64,000 bases of DNA from Mytilus edulis (Eukaryota; Mollusca; Bivalvia; Mytilida; Mytilidae). Below are positions 26,701 through 39,477 of the stretch, in pieces; the first letter of the stretch is position 1; each line of letters starts with the position of its first letter. Both the position numbers and the translations under genes were made by a program. The notes under the pieces were generated by a model that worked only from the letters and a program-made list of their open reading frames with translations, searched no databases and was not told the origin of the DNA. Location of the stretch: the NCBI RefSeq assembly GCF_963676685.1, contig NC_092352.1:24447117-24511116 (forward strand). Direction: 5' to 3'.

Positions 26701-29700
26701 TTCGGAATAATCGGAATCTTAATGAACTATAACAGTATTATGTATCGAGTTTATATTATTAGATTCCAATGACCTCTCATCACTTGTGTTTCGGTTTAAA
26801 TATAGCATTTGGCTTTCAAATTTAGTTTTTGAGTGGTCCTGGCGAGGTAAACAAAGAAAACTGTTGGGACACGTAAAATTGTTAAAAAAAAATTGAAGTT
26901 GTATTCTTCTTTTAAAGTATTTTTATATGTTTATCAACATTTTCTCAACGCTTTAACATATTTATCAAAATTATAATTATGGAAAACGTGAGGCAGTTGA
27001 CGCAGATTTGTCATGATGACAAATACGGTATGGTTATAAATTCAGGAAATCATCTGCATTTTCATTATATATTCTCTAAATTGCATAATTCAAAGAAAAA
27101 ACAAATTAGAACAATTAAAACAATGCAGAAACAATTCAGTTTTTCTCTTATGCATTCAGATAACCGACTTAAAATTACAATTGAAAATTATTTATTTTAG
27201 AAGAAAAGGGAAAATTCGATGTCATAACAGAAAAAAGATTTCTTTTAAACAAGATAACTCAAAGTTTCAATTTCAAATTATTTATCCATATATTCTGTAT
27301 CGTATTTTTAGATTTGAATGACATGAAATGACACTAATCTTTCTAGATATATTTTTTTTGCAAACATGGATGCTGCATTAAGCAGACGTGCTGTAATCAC
27401 GTAATAGTTTATAATGTTTATTCCATCTTCATGGATTACTTAGCACAGTGGTTAATGTCAGATATCACATACACCCATTTATCACACTTTTTGTTGTATC
27501 TTCTAGCCAAAAATACAGAATTTTGACAAATTCTTACATGCATCAGTATTGGAAGGGGTAAACAGTGCATGGGAATTGATTCAGAGAAATCAACGATTTT
27601 TCACATGCCTTTTCGTCTAATTATTTTGTACTTGGTGTTCGTTGAATCAGTTTTCTAATCAAGGTAACTTTTAAATAAATTTCGGTTATGAACGAATAAA
27701 TCAGAAAACTAAAACGAATTCAGAAAATTTTAAAGGGTGGAATGGGTATCTTTTGTACTATAATTTCAACACGTACTTGAATACAAGAGATAAAAATAAT
27801 CAAATTATTTGCTGCTGTACTATGTGTGTTTTATGAGTCATGTAAATTTTCGTACATTCTTACGTAAGAAATCAGACCTGAACGTAAATGAATTTGAAAA
27901 AAAGATATCTAGTATCTAAGGACATAGTAGCCAAACATTACATGCTGAGAATGGTAATCACACCCTTTTAAAGCGATTGATCAGGTGTTTTTCTTTTAAC
28001 GGTTTCCCATACATTTGGTTTGATCAAGAAAGTTTAAAATGTTTTCCTATTTTGCAAAACGTAGTTTTCATTATAATATTTTAATAAACTGTTGGTTTGT
28101 TTTTAGTGTACAATAATAGTATAATAACATGATTAGACCGTATGAAAGTGACCTGTATATGAAAAAAGGGGGGCAGTCAAAAGCACGATGTCCAAAATGC
28201 GTTGAAAAAAAAAGTTGAAATGAAAATTCGTGAATATACTTTGATGAAACGTTGCCATAAAATTACTAGACCAGCATGACCTGATGGGCATTTTTTAATT
28301 TTGGTATGTTCCGACATTTGAAAATCGTTCAATGTGTGTGGGATCCAGTTGCATGTGTTGATGATATCATGTTATGCTCATAAAGATGCATTGATAGTTA
28401 GTTATATGTCAGCATTATAAGTAAGTTTCTTCTTGTTCAATCTATATATTTAGCTCTGTAAATGTGTTGGTTCCTAAACATCATTGGCTTTCAAATATTC
28501 GTCTTTGAGCGTTTCTTATGAAAAAATCCAGAAGAGCGTTTCGGACGCATGACATTTATAAAGTGGTTTTTTTTTAACATGACTTGCAATGCATCCGCGG
28601 TGCACTGCTACATGCAAATGAACACAGTTGCGAACATTTCAGGTGATCGATCCGAAGTACGTAATGGATTTTCCTATATTGATTTGATTTAAATTTAATG
28701 CACACCATGATTTGTTTCAAGGGGATTTCCCAAGGTAAACTCTGCAATATGTGACGCTTGTATATTTCAAATATAGATTTTGATTGACGGGAATTCTGTA
28801 ATCAGTTGACACTAAGATGTGTGTTGCTTGTAACGATTTTGACAGCCTAGTTGAAAAACGAGCAGACAGTTAGAAGTTTTTACCCCAGCATTTAACCACA
28901 TTTTGTTATTTTGCTGCCTTCTGTTATTTTCAGGTCATCCATAACTGTCAATAATGTTTGTCAGGGAGTTCACATGTTCGTCACCTTGATTAATGATTTC
29001 CTGCGCATGCACATTTCACTTAGTTACGGTTCATTAATCACAGCTGATCACTTACGAGTTTCTCACACACGTCAATTATCATATCTGCATAAAACAACAT
29101 GGTACATGTAATAATTACAACTGCCCGCTACACATGTCCGTAGGTTAAGTATTGCTACCATTTTCCTTACATAACCTGTCAGAAATTAGTATTATTGTGA
29201 TAAATATATAGATAATGTGTTGGGAAATACTACAAATATGTCAATTTTATATCCTCCCTCTACAGAATTATAGATTAAATAACACCATAAAAGACGATTT
29301 CGCCATATGATCAGACAACCATATTTATAATTCGAAATTTGTTAACCTAGCATCACTGATTTTCCTAGACATAATATTTGATTATTTACGTACAGTTATC
29401 AATGAATATATGAGTTATAATTCTCAATAATGTTCTTTGAATTATATCGGTGAAAATGTTATAGTTGACTTTATTGCTTAAAAAAAGTTATTAAGAATTT
29501 GAAAACTTAATTTAAAGTTTATGATACGGTATTTACGGAAAATTATAGGGTTTGTGTTATCATACATGCCATAAGGAACACTGTCAAATTATTAATGTTG
29601 TAAAAGAATTATTATAGAATTTTATAAAAACTACTAAATATAAACATCAAAAGAGAAATAATCAAATATGTATTTAAGGGGTTGCAATGTTAAAAACAAT

Positions 29701-32650
29701 TTTTTGTTGAACGTTGGTTCTATCATTGGCTCATTCAATCAGGCATATTTTCCAGGTTTGCTGCAAAATAAAGATATTTCTTGTCATTTGACACAAAATG
29801 TTGAAGTATCAGAAAATAAATTTAAAAGTTTTTTTGAATTAAATTTTAAAACCAAATGAAGTCTTTTTACAGCCTGGTTAACTCTCTTCCTTCATCATGG
29901 AGCAAATTAAGAATATTAGACACAACATATTAAATGCTGCAGCTTTATTGTAAACCTCAAGATCAAGTTTCATGGTGCATCAAGTTTGAATACATCATAC
30001 TTCGTACAAAATAATAGTGTTAAATAATGACTTTGGCAATGATAAACTTATAACAATAGAAATAATAGTTTCACAAAGGATGTGTATTGAATTCCCTATG
30101 ATATAGTGGTCCGTGTCACTTCTAATACTGTTAGTGTCGGTGTTTCTAGTGATCCTAAGAAATAGGTGAATAAGGACGCGTAAGTGGCAGTTTTAATATA
30201 TTCTTGTTACGACCCGACCCGTTCGTTTATTATACAACAAAATTGATGAAGTCTGGAACCAAATTAATAACCTCTGGACAACGAAAATGCACTGAAAACG
30301 GTATTCAATTAAAACAGTTCTATGAAACCTTATCGTTGTATAATAAATATGCAATTTAGTAAAATAGTTTTGTCAACTTGCATTCATAAAATGTTATAAA
30401 AACTATCGCATTATATTTTGCAGTAAAAACTTTTTTTTATCGGGTTACTACTTTAGTGCTACTAACTTACATCTGTCCATCACAGCACTTGTGTGTACTT
30501 TTCATAACATAAACCGGAAATACAGCCATTTTACACGGTATACTGTAAAATCGAAATAGTAATAAATTTACTAAATCCTTCATATTAAAACAATTTATCT
30601 AGCGTTTTCGCTGTTGAATGTTATGTTTGTCATGCTGCTTATTATGGTATGCTCTTCAAGGTATACTGGTGCTGCCATGGACACTGCCCTAGCCGATTCT
30701 TAAGTACAATAAAATGTGATATCATCAAATACGAAGGTGCTGAGATACTGTAATACAAACCAAATTTATAACCTTTTTTGTAGTAAAATTATCAATTGTA
30801 ATTGAATATGGGTTTCTATGATTTGCACGGTGGCTTTAGGTAAATCTGTTTGTGATAAATGTTTCCAATGTCTTTTCAGGTCTCAGAACGTTGAAGTTTT
30901 TTAGTGTCAACCTTATTTATTCACTAAATATCCTTGTTTCTTCTAAAGGGAATAAAGATTAAATAACTATGATATCCGGTTCTTCAATCTTAACAGTTCC
31001 TGGGGGTTAAATGAAAAAGTCACATGGAGGTATATTTTTGTTCAAAAGCAAACGGTAAATTTATTTTCCTTGAAAAAAATCATTTTTGTTTTAATTGTTA
31101 CATTTACAAGGACTTCGATCATATATTGACCTATAATGTCTGTTAGATTAGGTTAAATAATGTATAAAACTTAACGAATATTTAAAGTATATGAAATATT
31201 TTGACAAACCATGCAATATGTTATTGTAATAAAATAGTTGAAAATCAATTAGCCATGATATAATTTTGTTCATAATGATGAACTCATTTGATGACGTATG
31301 AATAGCGTGTGGGAACGTAAAGATATCATGTAATATTGATATCAGGACATCGTCCTCTATGTGTTTACACTTTTGAAAACGACGGATACAAAAAGTTTGC
31401 TAATTTGGATTGTTGAACTAAGATTTCACCTAAAATGTTAAGCATGAGAAATTCGCATCTTCTATGTTAATTCTTCCTTCATTTATTTGTAGTAGTCATT
31501 CTTTGTAATATGTAGTATATAAGATAATTTTAAAGTTGGTAGCACTACCAAATATTTTATGAAAACATTTCAAACTCATTTGCGATTAAGTTGAACAATT
31601 CTTTTATATATAGCTCTTTGTTGTTTTTTGTAATATTTTATCTTTAATTAACTCTTACCTACTTCAGGAACCAGTATAGGATCGAGATATGGAAATGGTG
31701 GAGTTTTAGGAAGAGTAAAATATAAAAGCAATTGAACGGTTTTCACATTGATTCACAGATTGAAATTAAATTCTGAGATCATTGTGAAAACTGATTTTAT
31801 GCTAAACATACAACATTTCCCAAGCAAGAGCACATATTGGATATGTTAAAAGCTGCAGTGAAAGATGATGAACACAAAAAGTTATAACCTTAAATTTCCA
31901 CACTATTCACTGGTATATATGAGGTGAGTTTACTCCAGCACTCTTTCAGAATGAAAGGCGGATTATCAAATCATGGGGTAGTATTATAGGGAGATTTTCA
32001 GTAGAATATTAACTGTTTTATTGTTTTCAATTTAATATTTAATAAACAGTCAAATTTGTGATCTTTCTCAATCTTTTTTGCACAATTCCATCATAGAACT
32101 ATTAATTAATCTAAAGATTCAGCCTGTCCAGCTGAATCGGTAAGTTTTAGAACTAATTTGCAAAGTTGAATACGTTGAAGTTTCATATTATCTTATTTTG
32201 GACAATTTATCTCATATGCGGTTTTTGTCTTTTAGAAATTCACAAGTGTTTTACACACAAAAAAACGAAAGATGCCAAATGTACAATTAAAAATCTTCAG
32301 TTGAAGAAAAAACTTGTTTTTACCTTTCTAACTTAACGAATTTTTACTCTAAATAGGATCAATTGGTTGCAAATCAAATTGTGAAATATACCTCAGTTAT
32401 GATTAAAAATTAATATGCTCCATAACAAAGGTAAGTCATCATGGTTCTTGAAAAAACATACATTACAATAATGTTCTCTCTTATATACCACATGCTGTAT
32501 ATCTTAAAATTAACTACTGCTGAATAAATATGTCTTTTAATCCTTTGCACACATCCCATTCTGATCAACTATCCAACAAAGTATAGTATCACATCGTGAT
32601 TCCAGTTGCATGTTATCCGTATAAATTATTTTAAATATTTTTAACTAAAT
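23782..32650. other. Long AT-rich stretch without a supported gene
   Basis: This is about 9 kb with no recognised repeat family and no convincing exon. Short plus-strand frames at 26073..26348, 26979..27200 and 28911..29111 and others are AT-biased, lack recognisable domains and have no splice-compatible neighbours. The unusually low repeat content compared with 37-54 kb is itself notable. Confidence 0.45.
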
Positions 32651-32840
32651 AAAGGCAACAGTAGTATACCGCTGTTCGAAATTCATAAATTGATAGAGAA
32701 AAAACACATCCAGGTTACAAACTCAAACTGAGGGAAACGCGTCAATTATAAAAGAACTACCACACAACAGAAACACAACTTTAACACACACAGAAACGAA
32801 CTATAATATAACAATGGCCATTTCCCTGACTTGGTACTTG
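32651..32840 (+). repeat. Terminal-repeat-like segment of a Penelope-like element (copy A)
   Basis: AAAGGCAACAGTAGTATACC, GCTGTTCGAA, CATAAAT, CCAGGTTACAAACTCAAAC and GGGAAAC are shared in order with 53263..53400. The segment ends with ATGGCCATTTCCCTGACTTG, related to the segment at 51540. Both copies lie next to reverse-transcriptase remnants, so this is probably terminal or pseudo-LTR sequence of that retroelement. The link to the retroelement is inference. Confidence 0.55.
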
Positions 32841-33185
32841 CTAATAAAAATATAGATATGAAGCTAGTACATCTTACTGGTTTCAAATTCCTGTTACAGA
32901 GAAAAACAGGAAATAGGAAGGCATCTGATTCACAACGATAATCACCTACCAAAGGAAGAACAAGAGACTGAAAAATTGACCAGGAAAAGCTCTCATTAAT
33001 TCTCATACGATGACAAAGTCAACTAAAAGTTTTTAAGTCAAGGAACATATCAAAACTAAATTTAATAAACGAATACAAGATACAAGATACAAAGTTGTTA
33101 TTGTCAATTATGACGCCCAATAATTTCAGCAGTACAATTAGGTTCAATTTCATACAAGTGATTACATATTGATTACATTGATTAT

Positions 33186-33815
33186 TTAATAATTAAACAA
33201 AGTAAAGTCTTTTTTTTTCAACAAAATAATTTCTGCAGAAATATGAGCAGACATAGGCAAACTATGATCTATGACGAATTTAAAAGGAGTAAAAGATACC
33301 AGAGGGGCAATCAAATTCAAAGATCGAAAATAAACTGACAAAACCATGGCTAATATAAAAAGAGAAACAGACAAATAATAGTACACAGGACACAACATAG
33401 AAAACTGAAGACTATCAACACGAACCCAACAAAAACTGGGGGTAATCTCAGGTGCTCCGAAAGGGTTAGCAGATCCTGCTCCACATGTGGCATCCGTCGT
33501 TTTGCTCATATTACAAATCCGGTATATAGTCTAATTCGGCAGGTCGAATTCGTGAAAAGGGAAGGGGATTATATTTACGACATAAGGAACATATCCGATA
33601 TTATCTGTGAAACGGTTAAGGCCAACCAACTCGTAATGGCGTCCATCAAATTTACAAAAGAATGATTTCAACTTCACCATTTGGAACTCTTGGTTTAATA
33701 GCTTTCGTGTGAGCAACAACCCTCTATCAAGGAAATCTTGATATTTAAGATGTGACAAGTAAACTGTCAAATGTACCCTCAACTTATAAAAAAAAAAATT
33801 TGTATTCGCAAGCAA
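33186..33815 (-). pseudogene. Penelope-like reverse transcriptase remnant, C-terminal part (copy A)
   Basis: The minus-strand frame at 33531..33815 contains YQDFLDRGLLLTRKLLNQ, then VKLKSFFCKF and GRHYELV. I recognise this as the region after the catalytic core of Penelope-like element reverse transcriptases common in molluscs. Downstream in a separate frame (33186..33509) is CGAGSANPFGAPEITPSF, also typical of the 3' part of this element. The frames are separated by stops and the catalytic YIDD core is absent, so this is a 5'-truncated dead copy of a retroelement that copied itself through RNA. The opposite-strand sequence near 33300..33380 recurs inverted at 58300..58430. Confidence 0.7.
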
Positions 33816-33862
33816 TATGTTTGTTGAGTTCCTAAACAGAGAACATGGTTGCTAGCTTATTT

Positions 33863-34275
33863 AGTTATCAAAGGTATCAGGATTATAATTTAGTACGCCA
33901 GACGCGCGTCTCGTCTATATAAGACTCATCAGTGACGCTCATATCAAAGTATTTTAAAACCCAAACAAGTACAAATTGAAGAGCATTGAAGATCCAAAAT
34001 TCCAAAAAGTTTTGCCAAATACGGCTAAGGTAATTTATGCCTGGTATAAGAAAATCCTTAGTATTTCGAAAAATTCGATGTTTTGTAAACAGGAAATTTA
34101 TAAAAATGACCACATTATTGATATTCATGTCAACACTGAAATGTTGACTATTGGGCTGGTGATACCCTCGGGGACGAAACGTCCACCAGCAGTGGCATCG
34201 ACCCAGTGGTGTAAATAGTTATCAAAGGTACCAGGATTATAATTTAGTATGTCAGACGCGCGTTTCGTCTACATG
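33863..34275 (+). repeat. 354-bp-period interspersed repeat with partial second unit (GACGCGCGT family)
   Basis: AGTTATCAAAGGTA.CAGGAT ... AATTTAGTA ... CAGACGCGCGT(C/T)TCGTCTA occurs at 33863 and again at 34217, so one full 354-bp unit is followed by the start of another. The unit contains an 80-codon frame (33976..34218) with DPKFQKVLPNTAKVIYAW and IPSGTKRPPAVASTQW. I recognise this as a frequent mussel repeat peptide rather than a gene. Degraded relatives lie at 50838..51035 and 54860..55020. Confidence 0.7.
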
Positions 34276-34309
34276 ATATGTTTCTCGTTGTGTAAATAAA
34301 CTCATAGAT

Positions 34310-34785
34310 TATAAACACTGGACACTTTTAATTTGCAAAACACTCATTTGCAAATCCGCCGCCGCCTCAAACAAGAGCTACAATATCATGTATATAACCA
34401 AAATGTGCGGAATTACATGGGATTCAATAATTTCATTGGTTTTATACTGTTACTTTCATATTTATTTTGCAATTTGAATTATAAAAACATGGGATTTTCA
34501 ATATCCCATGGGACAGGGCAAAATCCCATGGGATTTACCATTATCCCATGGGATTTTGGTTAAATCCCATGGGATTTTTTTTGGTCCCATGGGATTATTG
34601 TTGTCCCATGGGATATTTGTTGTCCCATGGGACAAAAAAAATCCCATGGGACTATAATTATCCCATGGGATTTTTAATATCCCATGGGACAAAATAAAAT
34701 CCTATGGGATTAAAATTATAAATATATATATATATATAAATATAAAGTTATGTGTATGTTACAATGAATGCTGTTTGGTAGTAAA
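34310..34785 (+). mobile_element. Element with CCCATGGG palindrome array, copy 1
   Basis: This block of about 476 bp matches 50334..50805 in inverted orientation. It starts TATAAACACTGGACAC, passes through GCCGCCGCCTCAAACAAGAG, and ends near TTTGGTAGTAAA. Its core (about 34490..34715) holds ten exact CCCATGGG palindromes, at about 34504, 34524, 34544, 34565, 34585, 34604, 34623, 34642, 34661 and 34680, plus edge variants such as CCTATGGG. Spacers are A/T-rich. No inverted termini or transposase were found. Frames on both strands (a 64-codon frame reading SHGILKIPWDN-type repeats on the minus strand) follow from the palindromes. Confidence 0.8.
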
Positions 34786-36125
34786 ATGTTTAAAATGTAT
34801 ACGAGTTTTTTTTATATTTTTTATATATACATATATATAATTTTTTTTAAATTTTGTCACAAACATGTTTTTTATTTGTTTATATGACAATAAAGATTAT
34901 TCTTATTTTGGAATGTATAATAATAATATTTTACAGTCAAAGAATAAAGTCCTTTCACTGAAACAAAATGATGAAATTTCGAAATAAATGAAAAAATATT
35001 GTTTTGAAATCTTTGTCTTGTTTATTCTATTATGAAAAATAGAACTGAAAAAATATTTCATATTCTGACTGAATAGTTCACTCTTTTCATGAGGTAAGAT
35101 TTTCTTTGTTATAGGTTCATTGCAATACTTGTATAGGCAAACGATTTGAATTATAATATATAACTTTGTGGTGTACATAATAGTATGCTTATATTTGCAA
35201 ATTTATAATATAAACACTTTTTGTTAAAGTTTTTGCTTTCTTTATTCACAACTTGCTATGTACAATTATTCAGTCCACTATATAAGAGTGAAGTCAATAA
35301 ATAATTTCATTCACTAGAATATTCCTGCAATTCTTAGACAAAACATTTTTTCAATCTGTTCTTCAAAGATCTTCCTCTGTACATCTTTATTGAATCGAGA
35401 GATTCAAATGAGAAGACAAAGCAAGTTTATTTGGACAACAACATTCTAATATCTTGTTCATTCGTTCCATCTTTCAATTGATAATTACATTGTTGTATTT
35501 ATATGATCAAGTTCTTGTGCATCAATGATCGTGATGATATGACTCCTTTTTGTTTATAGTCATCATGTTGAAATTTCCTCTTTCAAATAAATGTAGGAAA
35601 AAACATGTTCCATTTCAAATTAATAAAAAAGTCGCACTATGGAGAAAAATATCAGCTTTAAGTTTTCCGTTCAGTATTGATCTGTGAATGATGACCATGA
35701 AAATCCAGATTTCTGACCTACAAATACACAAACTCAAAAATTATCAGTGAAGAGATCAATAAAATGGCTATTTTATCATGTTTATGATTAATATGATAAA
35801 CTTTCATTTAAATATTCAAGTACTAAATTACAGAAATCGCTTAAATTTTATAATAGTTTAGTTAAAGTACAGCTTATTTAAAATTATAATAAAAAATATA
35901 GGCCACCGTTGAGTTAAATAAGATATTACATTTTTAATGCCAAAAAATGGCATTTTTGCACCAAAGGGAGATAATTTGGAGCTTTTTCAATGATATATGC
36001 ATTTTAAAAGTCATCTGGGGCCAAACCAAATTGATTGTTTTGAATGATTTGGTGTACCATATGATTAAGATATAAATAAATTGAGTTATGAAAAAAAAAT
36101 ATTAAAACATTTTTCTGAAATTGTT
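34786..36125. other. AT-rich sequence without a supported gene
   Basis: An ATATATAT tract lies just inside the preceding element and more AT-rich low-complexity sequence follows. A short self-complementary motif, ATGCCAAAAAATGGCAT, lies near 35938. Nothing is identifiable as a gene. Confidence 0.45.
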
Positions 36126-36400
36126 ATACCCTAGAGCCTCCTTAAATGTCATTTGATCTCTATTGGAGAAATGTCTCATTGGAAATCAGACTGCTAAGTG
36201 TTTCTTATTTTTATATCAACCCAGCCATATTATACCTGTCTAATATCAGGAGCTTGTACATAGTTCAGTGGTTGATGTTGGTTCATACCCGTCATTTTTA
36301 TTTTTCATAATTTTTTGTTTTTATAAATTAGTCTGGTATATTTGACGTTTGAATTGATGCTCTGTTTCAAATTTGGTTAGTGTTGACTTTTATAGATTAC
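36126..36400 (+). repeat. SINE-like repeat fragments (family J relatives)
   Basis: GAGAAATGTCTCATTGGAAATC near 36165 resembles the end of the family J repeat. It is followed by AGGAGCTTGTACATAGTTCAGTGG near 36248, which resembles a block I recognise from mussel DNA and part of which occurs near 38955 (TCAGTGATTGTCGTTTG). Boundaries are uncertain. Confidence 0.4.
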
Positions 36401-36957
36401 TATAACATGTATAGGGTATGGGTTTTCTCATTACTTACAGGTCATCAATGGCCTCTAATAAGTAATTACAATGCTTACATCCACTAAATTGAACTCTGAT
36501 GGATAGTTTTCTCTTTAATCATACCACATCTTATTTTAATAAATATTTAATTATTATTCAAGGACAAAATTTTTTATAACAGTGGACTTACCATTTAGGC
36601 TTTGTTGACCTCTGTAAATCTTATTTTGTTGATAATTTCTTCTGTTTATAGTTTCCCCTTTATCTTTCATGTTCTTGCCCTACACATAAAAGGGTAAACA
36701 TCATTTAATGACAAAAATAACTACTACATGTATTACATAATTAGTAGGCAACTGAAAATTTTGTCTTATTTGTATATAACATCAACTTACTCATCATTCT
36801 TGCTGTTCAATATCATGAATATTATCATTATTCTATGAATATGAGGTCACAGCAAAATTAACCTTGGCAGGCAGACATCTTTTTTTATTTGATACCTTGT
36901 AGTCATTCCATACAACAAGTAGACCTATGCTTAAAAAATCTAAGGCCAAAATTAAAA
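36401..36957. other. AT-rich sequence without a supported gene
   Basis: No coding or repeat structure is visible. Confidence 0.4.
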
Positions 36958-38560
36958 ATATGTTTGTTTCCCCTCCCCCCACACGGGTCAAAAATAAGCG
37001 CCCGGGTCAAAAAATTATTTTCCACAAAAAAATCGAAATTATTTTTTTCCTGAAAATAATTTGTTTCCATTTTTGGAAAGTGCTTGAAAGCAGAAGGATT
37101 GATAATCTAAATAAATACACTCAAATTGAGCACAAACAACTGATAAGTGGCCTGGACTGGACAAGTCAAACCATTCATGTGACCATGCTATGACAATCAC
37201 ATCCAGTTAAAAAAAACTAGAGGCTCTCAAGAGCCTGTGTCGCTCACCTGTTAATGTGTTTACTGATGTCGGCCATCTTCGTTGGTAGGCGGGGTCATTA
37301 GACACTTTTTTTTTAAATAGATACCCTAGTATTATGATTGTGGCCAAGTTTGGTTAAATTTGGCCAAGTAGTTTTAGAAATGATTTTTATACAAGTTACA
37401 AAAATGACGAAAAGTTGTTCAATCTTGACTATAAAGGGCAATAACTCCTTAAGGGGTCCTCTAACAATTTTGATCATGCTGACTTATTTGTAGATCTTAC
37501 TTTGCTGAACATTATTGCTGTCTACAGTTTATCTCTATCTATAATAGTATTCAAGATAATAACCAAAAACTGCAAAATTACCTTAAAATCACCAATTTTA
37601 GGGCAGCAACCCAACAACAGGTTGTCCAATTCAACTGAAAATTTGTGAGGGGATATATCTTATTCTGATGGACATTTAAATCTTGAAAGATTTGCCCTAA
37701 ATGTCTTAGTTTCAAAGATATAAAGCAAAACCTGCATTTTAGCACTATGTTCTAATTTTAGCATGTCGGCCATTTTGTTTGGTAGGCTGGGTCAGCGGAC
37801 ACATTTTTTAAACTACAAACCACAATGATAATTGTGGCCAAGTTTGGTTAAATTTGGCAAAGTAGTTTCAGAGAAGAAGATTTTTAAAAAAGTTACAAAA
37901 AATGATGAAAAGTTGTTAAAAATTGACTATAAAGGGCAATAACTCCTTAAGGGGTCGACTGACAATTTTGGTCATGTTGACTTATTTGTAGGTCTTACTT
38001 TGCTGAACATTATTGCTTTTACAGTTTATCTCTATCTATAATAGTATTCAAGATAATAACCAAAAACTGCAAAATTTCCTTAAAATAACCATTTCACAGG
38101 CAGCAACCCATCAACAGGTTGTCCGATTCGTCTGAAAATTTCAGGGCAGATAGATCTTGACCTGATCAACAATTTTACCCCATGTCAGATTTGCTCTAAA
38201 TGCTTTGGTTTTTGAGTTATAAGCCAAAAACTGCATTTCACCCCTATGTTCTATTTTTAGCCATGGCGGCCATCTTGGTTGGTTTGACAGGTCACGCCAC
38301 ACATTTTTTAAACTAGATACCCCAAGGATGATTGTGGCCAAGTTTGGTAGAATTTGGCCAAGTAGTTTCAGAGGAGAAGATTTTTGTAAAAGTTTACGGA
38401 CGACGGACGCAGGACGACAGACGACGAACGCCAAGTGATGAGAAAAGCTCACTTGACCTTTCAGGTCAGGTGAGCTAAAAAAAACCTGCCTTCCTGGTCT
38501 GTTTACAAAGGGTAGACCCGGGGGAGGGGAAACAGACATTCTTTTAAATGTGGCCTGATA
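36958..38560. repeat. Outer inverted repeat pair enclosing the CTAGAGGCTC element
   Basis: ATGTTTGTTTCCCCTCCCCC followed by GGGTC at about 36959..36989 is matched in inverted orientation by GACCCGGGGGAGGGGAAACAGACAT at about 38515..38539. Pairing extends outward (AAGGCCAAAATTAAAA against TTTAAATGTGGCCT). The pair brackets the element at 37217..38475. Confidence 0.6.
37217..38475 (+). mobile_element. Element with about 500-bp internal tandem units and hairpin ends (possible Helitron/Helentron type)
   Basis: The left end, CTAGAGGCTCTCAAGAGCCT, contains a perfect hairpin (AGGCTC/GAGCCT). The right end, AGCTCACTTGACC.TTTC.AGGTCAGGTGAGCT, is a second hairpin followed by AAAAA. The body has two full units and one partial unit anchored on G(T/C)CGGCCAT.TT.GTTGGT at 37268, about 37764 and about 38266 (period about 500 bp), each with GATTGTGGCCAAGTTTGGT and GGGCAATAACTCCTTAAGGG. 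A GACGACGGACGC minisatellite precedes the right hairpin. On the minus strand a hairpin followed directly by CTAG and T resembles a Helitron 3' end; the assignment is tentative. It is non-coding. I recognise the family as abundant in bivalves. Confidence 0.75.
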
Positions 38561-38929
38561 AAATGACAAAACCAAGAAAACTTATCATTGACCAAAGAAC
38601 AATAAAATGCGGTCATGGTTTATATATGAATCTGCCATTCAGACATGCACACCTTACAATTGTTTCATATCTACCAAATATAATCTACCTGTAACTTTAA
38701 ACATATGATAAATTGACAAAACAATGCAGTGTTTCATTGACCAATGAACCATGCATGAAAATGTGGTCAAGTTCATATAAAATATGACAGACAGCTAAGT
38801 GCATCTTACAATTATTTCATTCACTAAATAAAGGGGCCTTATTGCTTACAGTATCCGGAAAATAGTCCAAACCACAAAAACTAAATATTTTCAAAGTTCC
38901 TTATACCCTGCCAATTTGTTATGGTTGTG

Positions 38930-39020
38930 CCTGTTCCAAGTCAGGATCCGATAATTCAGTGATTGTCGTTTGTTTATGTGTAACATATCTGTTTTTCAAT
39001 TTTTTTGTACATAAATTAAA
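38930..39020 (+). repeat. 5' part of SINE-like repeat, family J
   Basis: GATAATTCAGTGATTGTCGTTTGTTTATG resembles the beginning of the mussel repeat whose end lies at 39478..39645. The two parts appear separated by inserted sequence that includes the tandem repeat at 39151..39278. The join is inferred from memory of the family. Confidence 0.4.
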
Positions 39021-39120
39021 GCACAACACATTTGTACATGAAACACAAAGCTCATCACTGAGATAGTAGTCTCAGATAGAGGGAGGCGGGGTCAACCAAA
39101 CTCCCCTATTCAATCTGAAT

Positions 39121-39290
39121 GCAGGACAGAAAGTCACAGTCAAAAAGTCACACACTGTCACAGGACAAAAAGTCACAATTTAGTTTTGAGATTATTTTTC
39201 TTTGAACAAGAAAACACACTGTCACAGGACAAAAAGTCACAATTTAGTTTTGAGATTATTTTTCTTTGAACAAGAAAACACTCTTTTTGT
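39121..39290 (+). repeat. 64-bp tandem duplication rich in GGACAAAAAGTCAC motifs
   Basis: The unit beginning CACACTGTCACAGGACAAAA occurs at 39151 and 39215 (64-bp period, near identical). It is preceded by related GGACAGAAAGTCACAG. The same motif recurs inverted at 39745..39853. Confidence 0.85.
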
Positions 39291-39477
39291 ATTTTTCTTG
39301 AAGTTTTATACATGAACATGATGTAGCAACTTTTAAATTAAAATTTATTAAAAACAAATAAATCAGTGCATTAGGTTTGCACACATTACCATTACATTTG
39401 CACACAAAAATCATTACGTTTGTGTGCAGCTTTTGATTACATTTGCACGCATTTTTTAACATGTAAATATAAAAAAA

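Noticed and set aside
34498-34692. 64-codon frame with SHGILKIPWDN repeats, and its 76-codon opposite-strand partner
   Set aside because: Both strands stay open because the array is made of palindromes with stop-free spacers. The similarity between the two copies follows from recent element duplication, and no expression or domain evidence exists.
38141-38575. 144-codon minus-strand frame
   Set aside because: It runs across the end of the CTAGAGGCTC element and its outer bracket repeat, so it is a by-product of repeat sequence.
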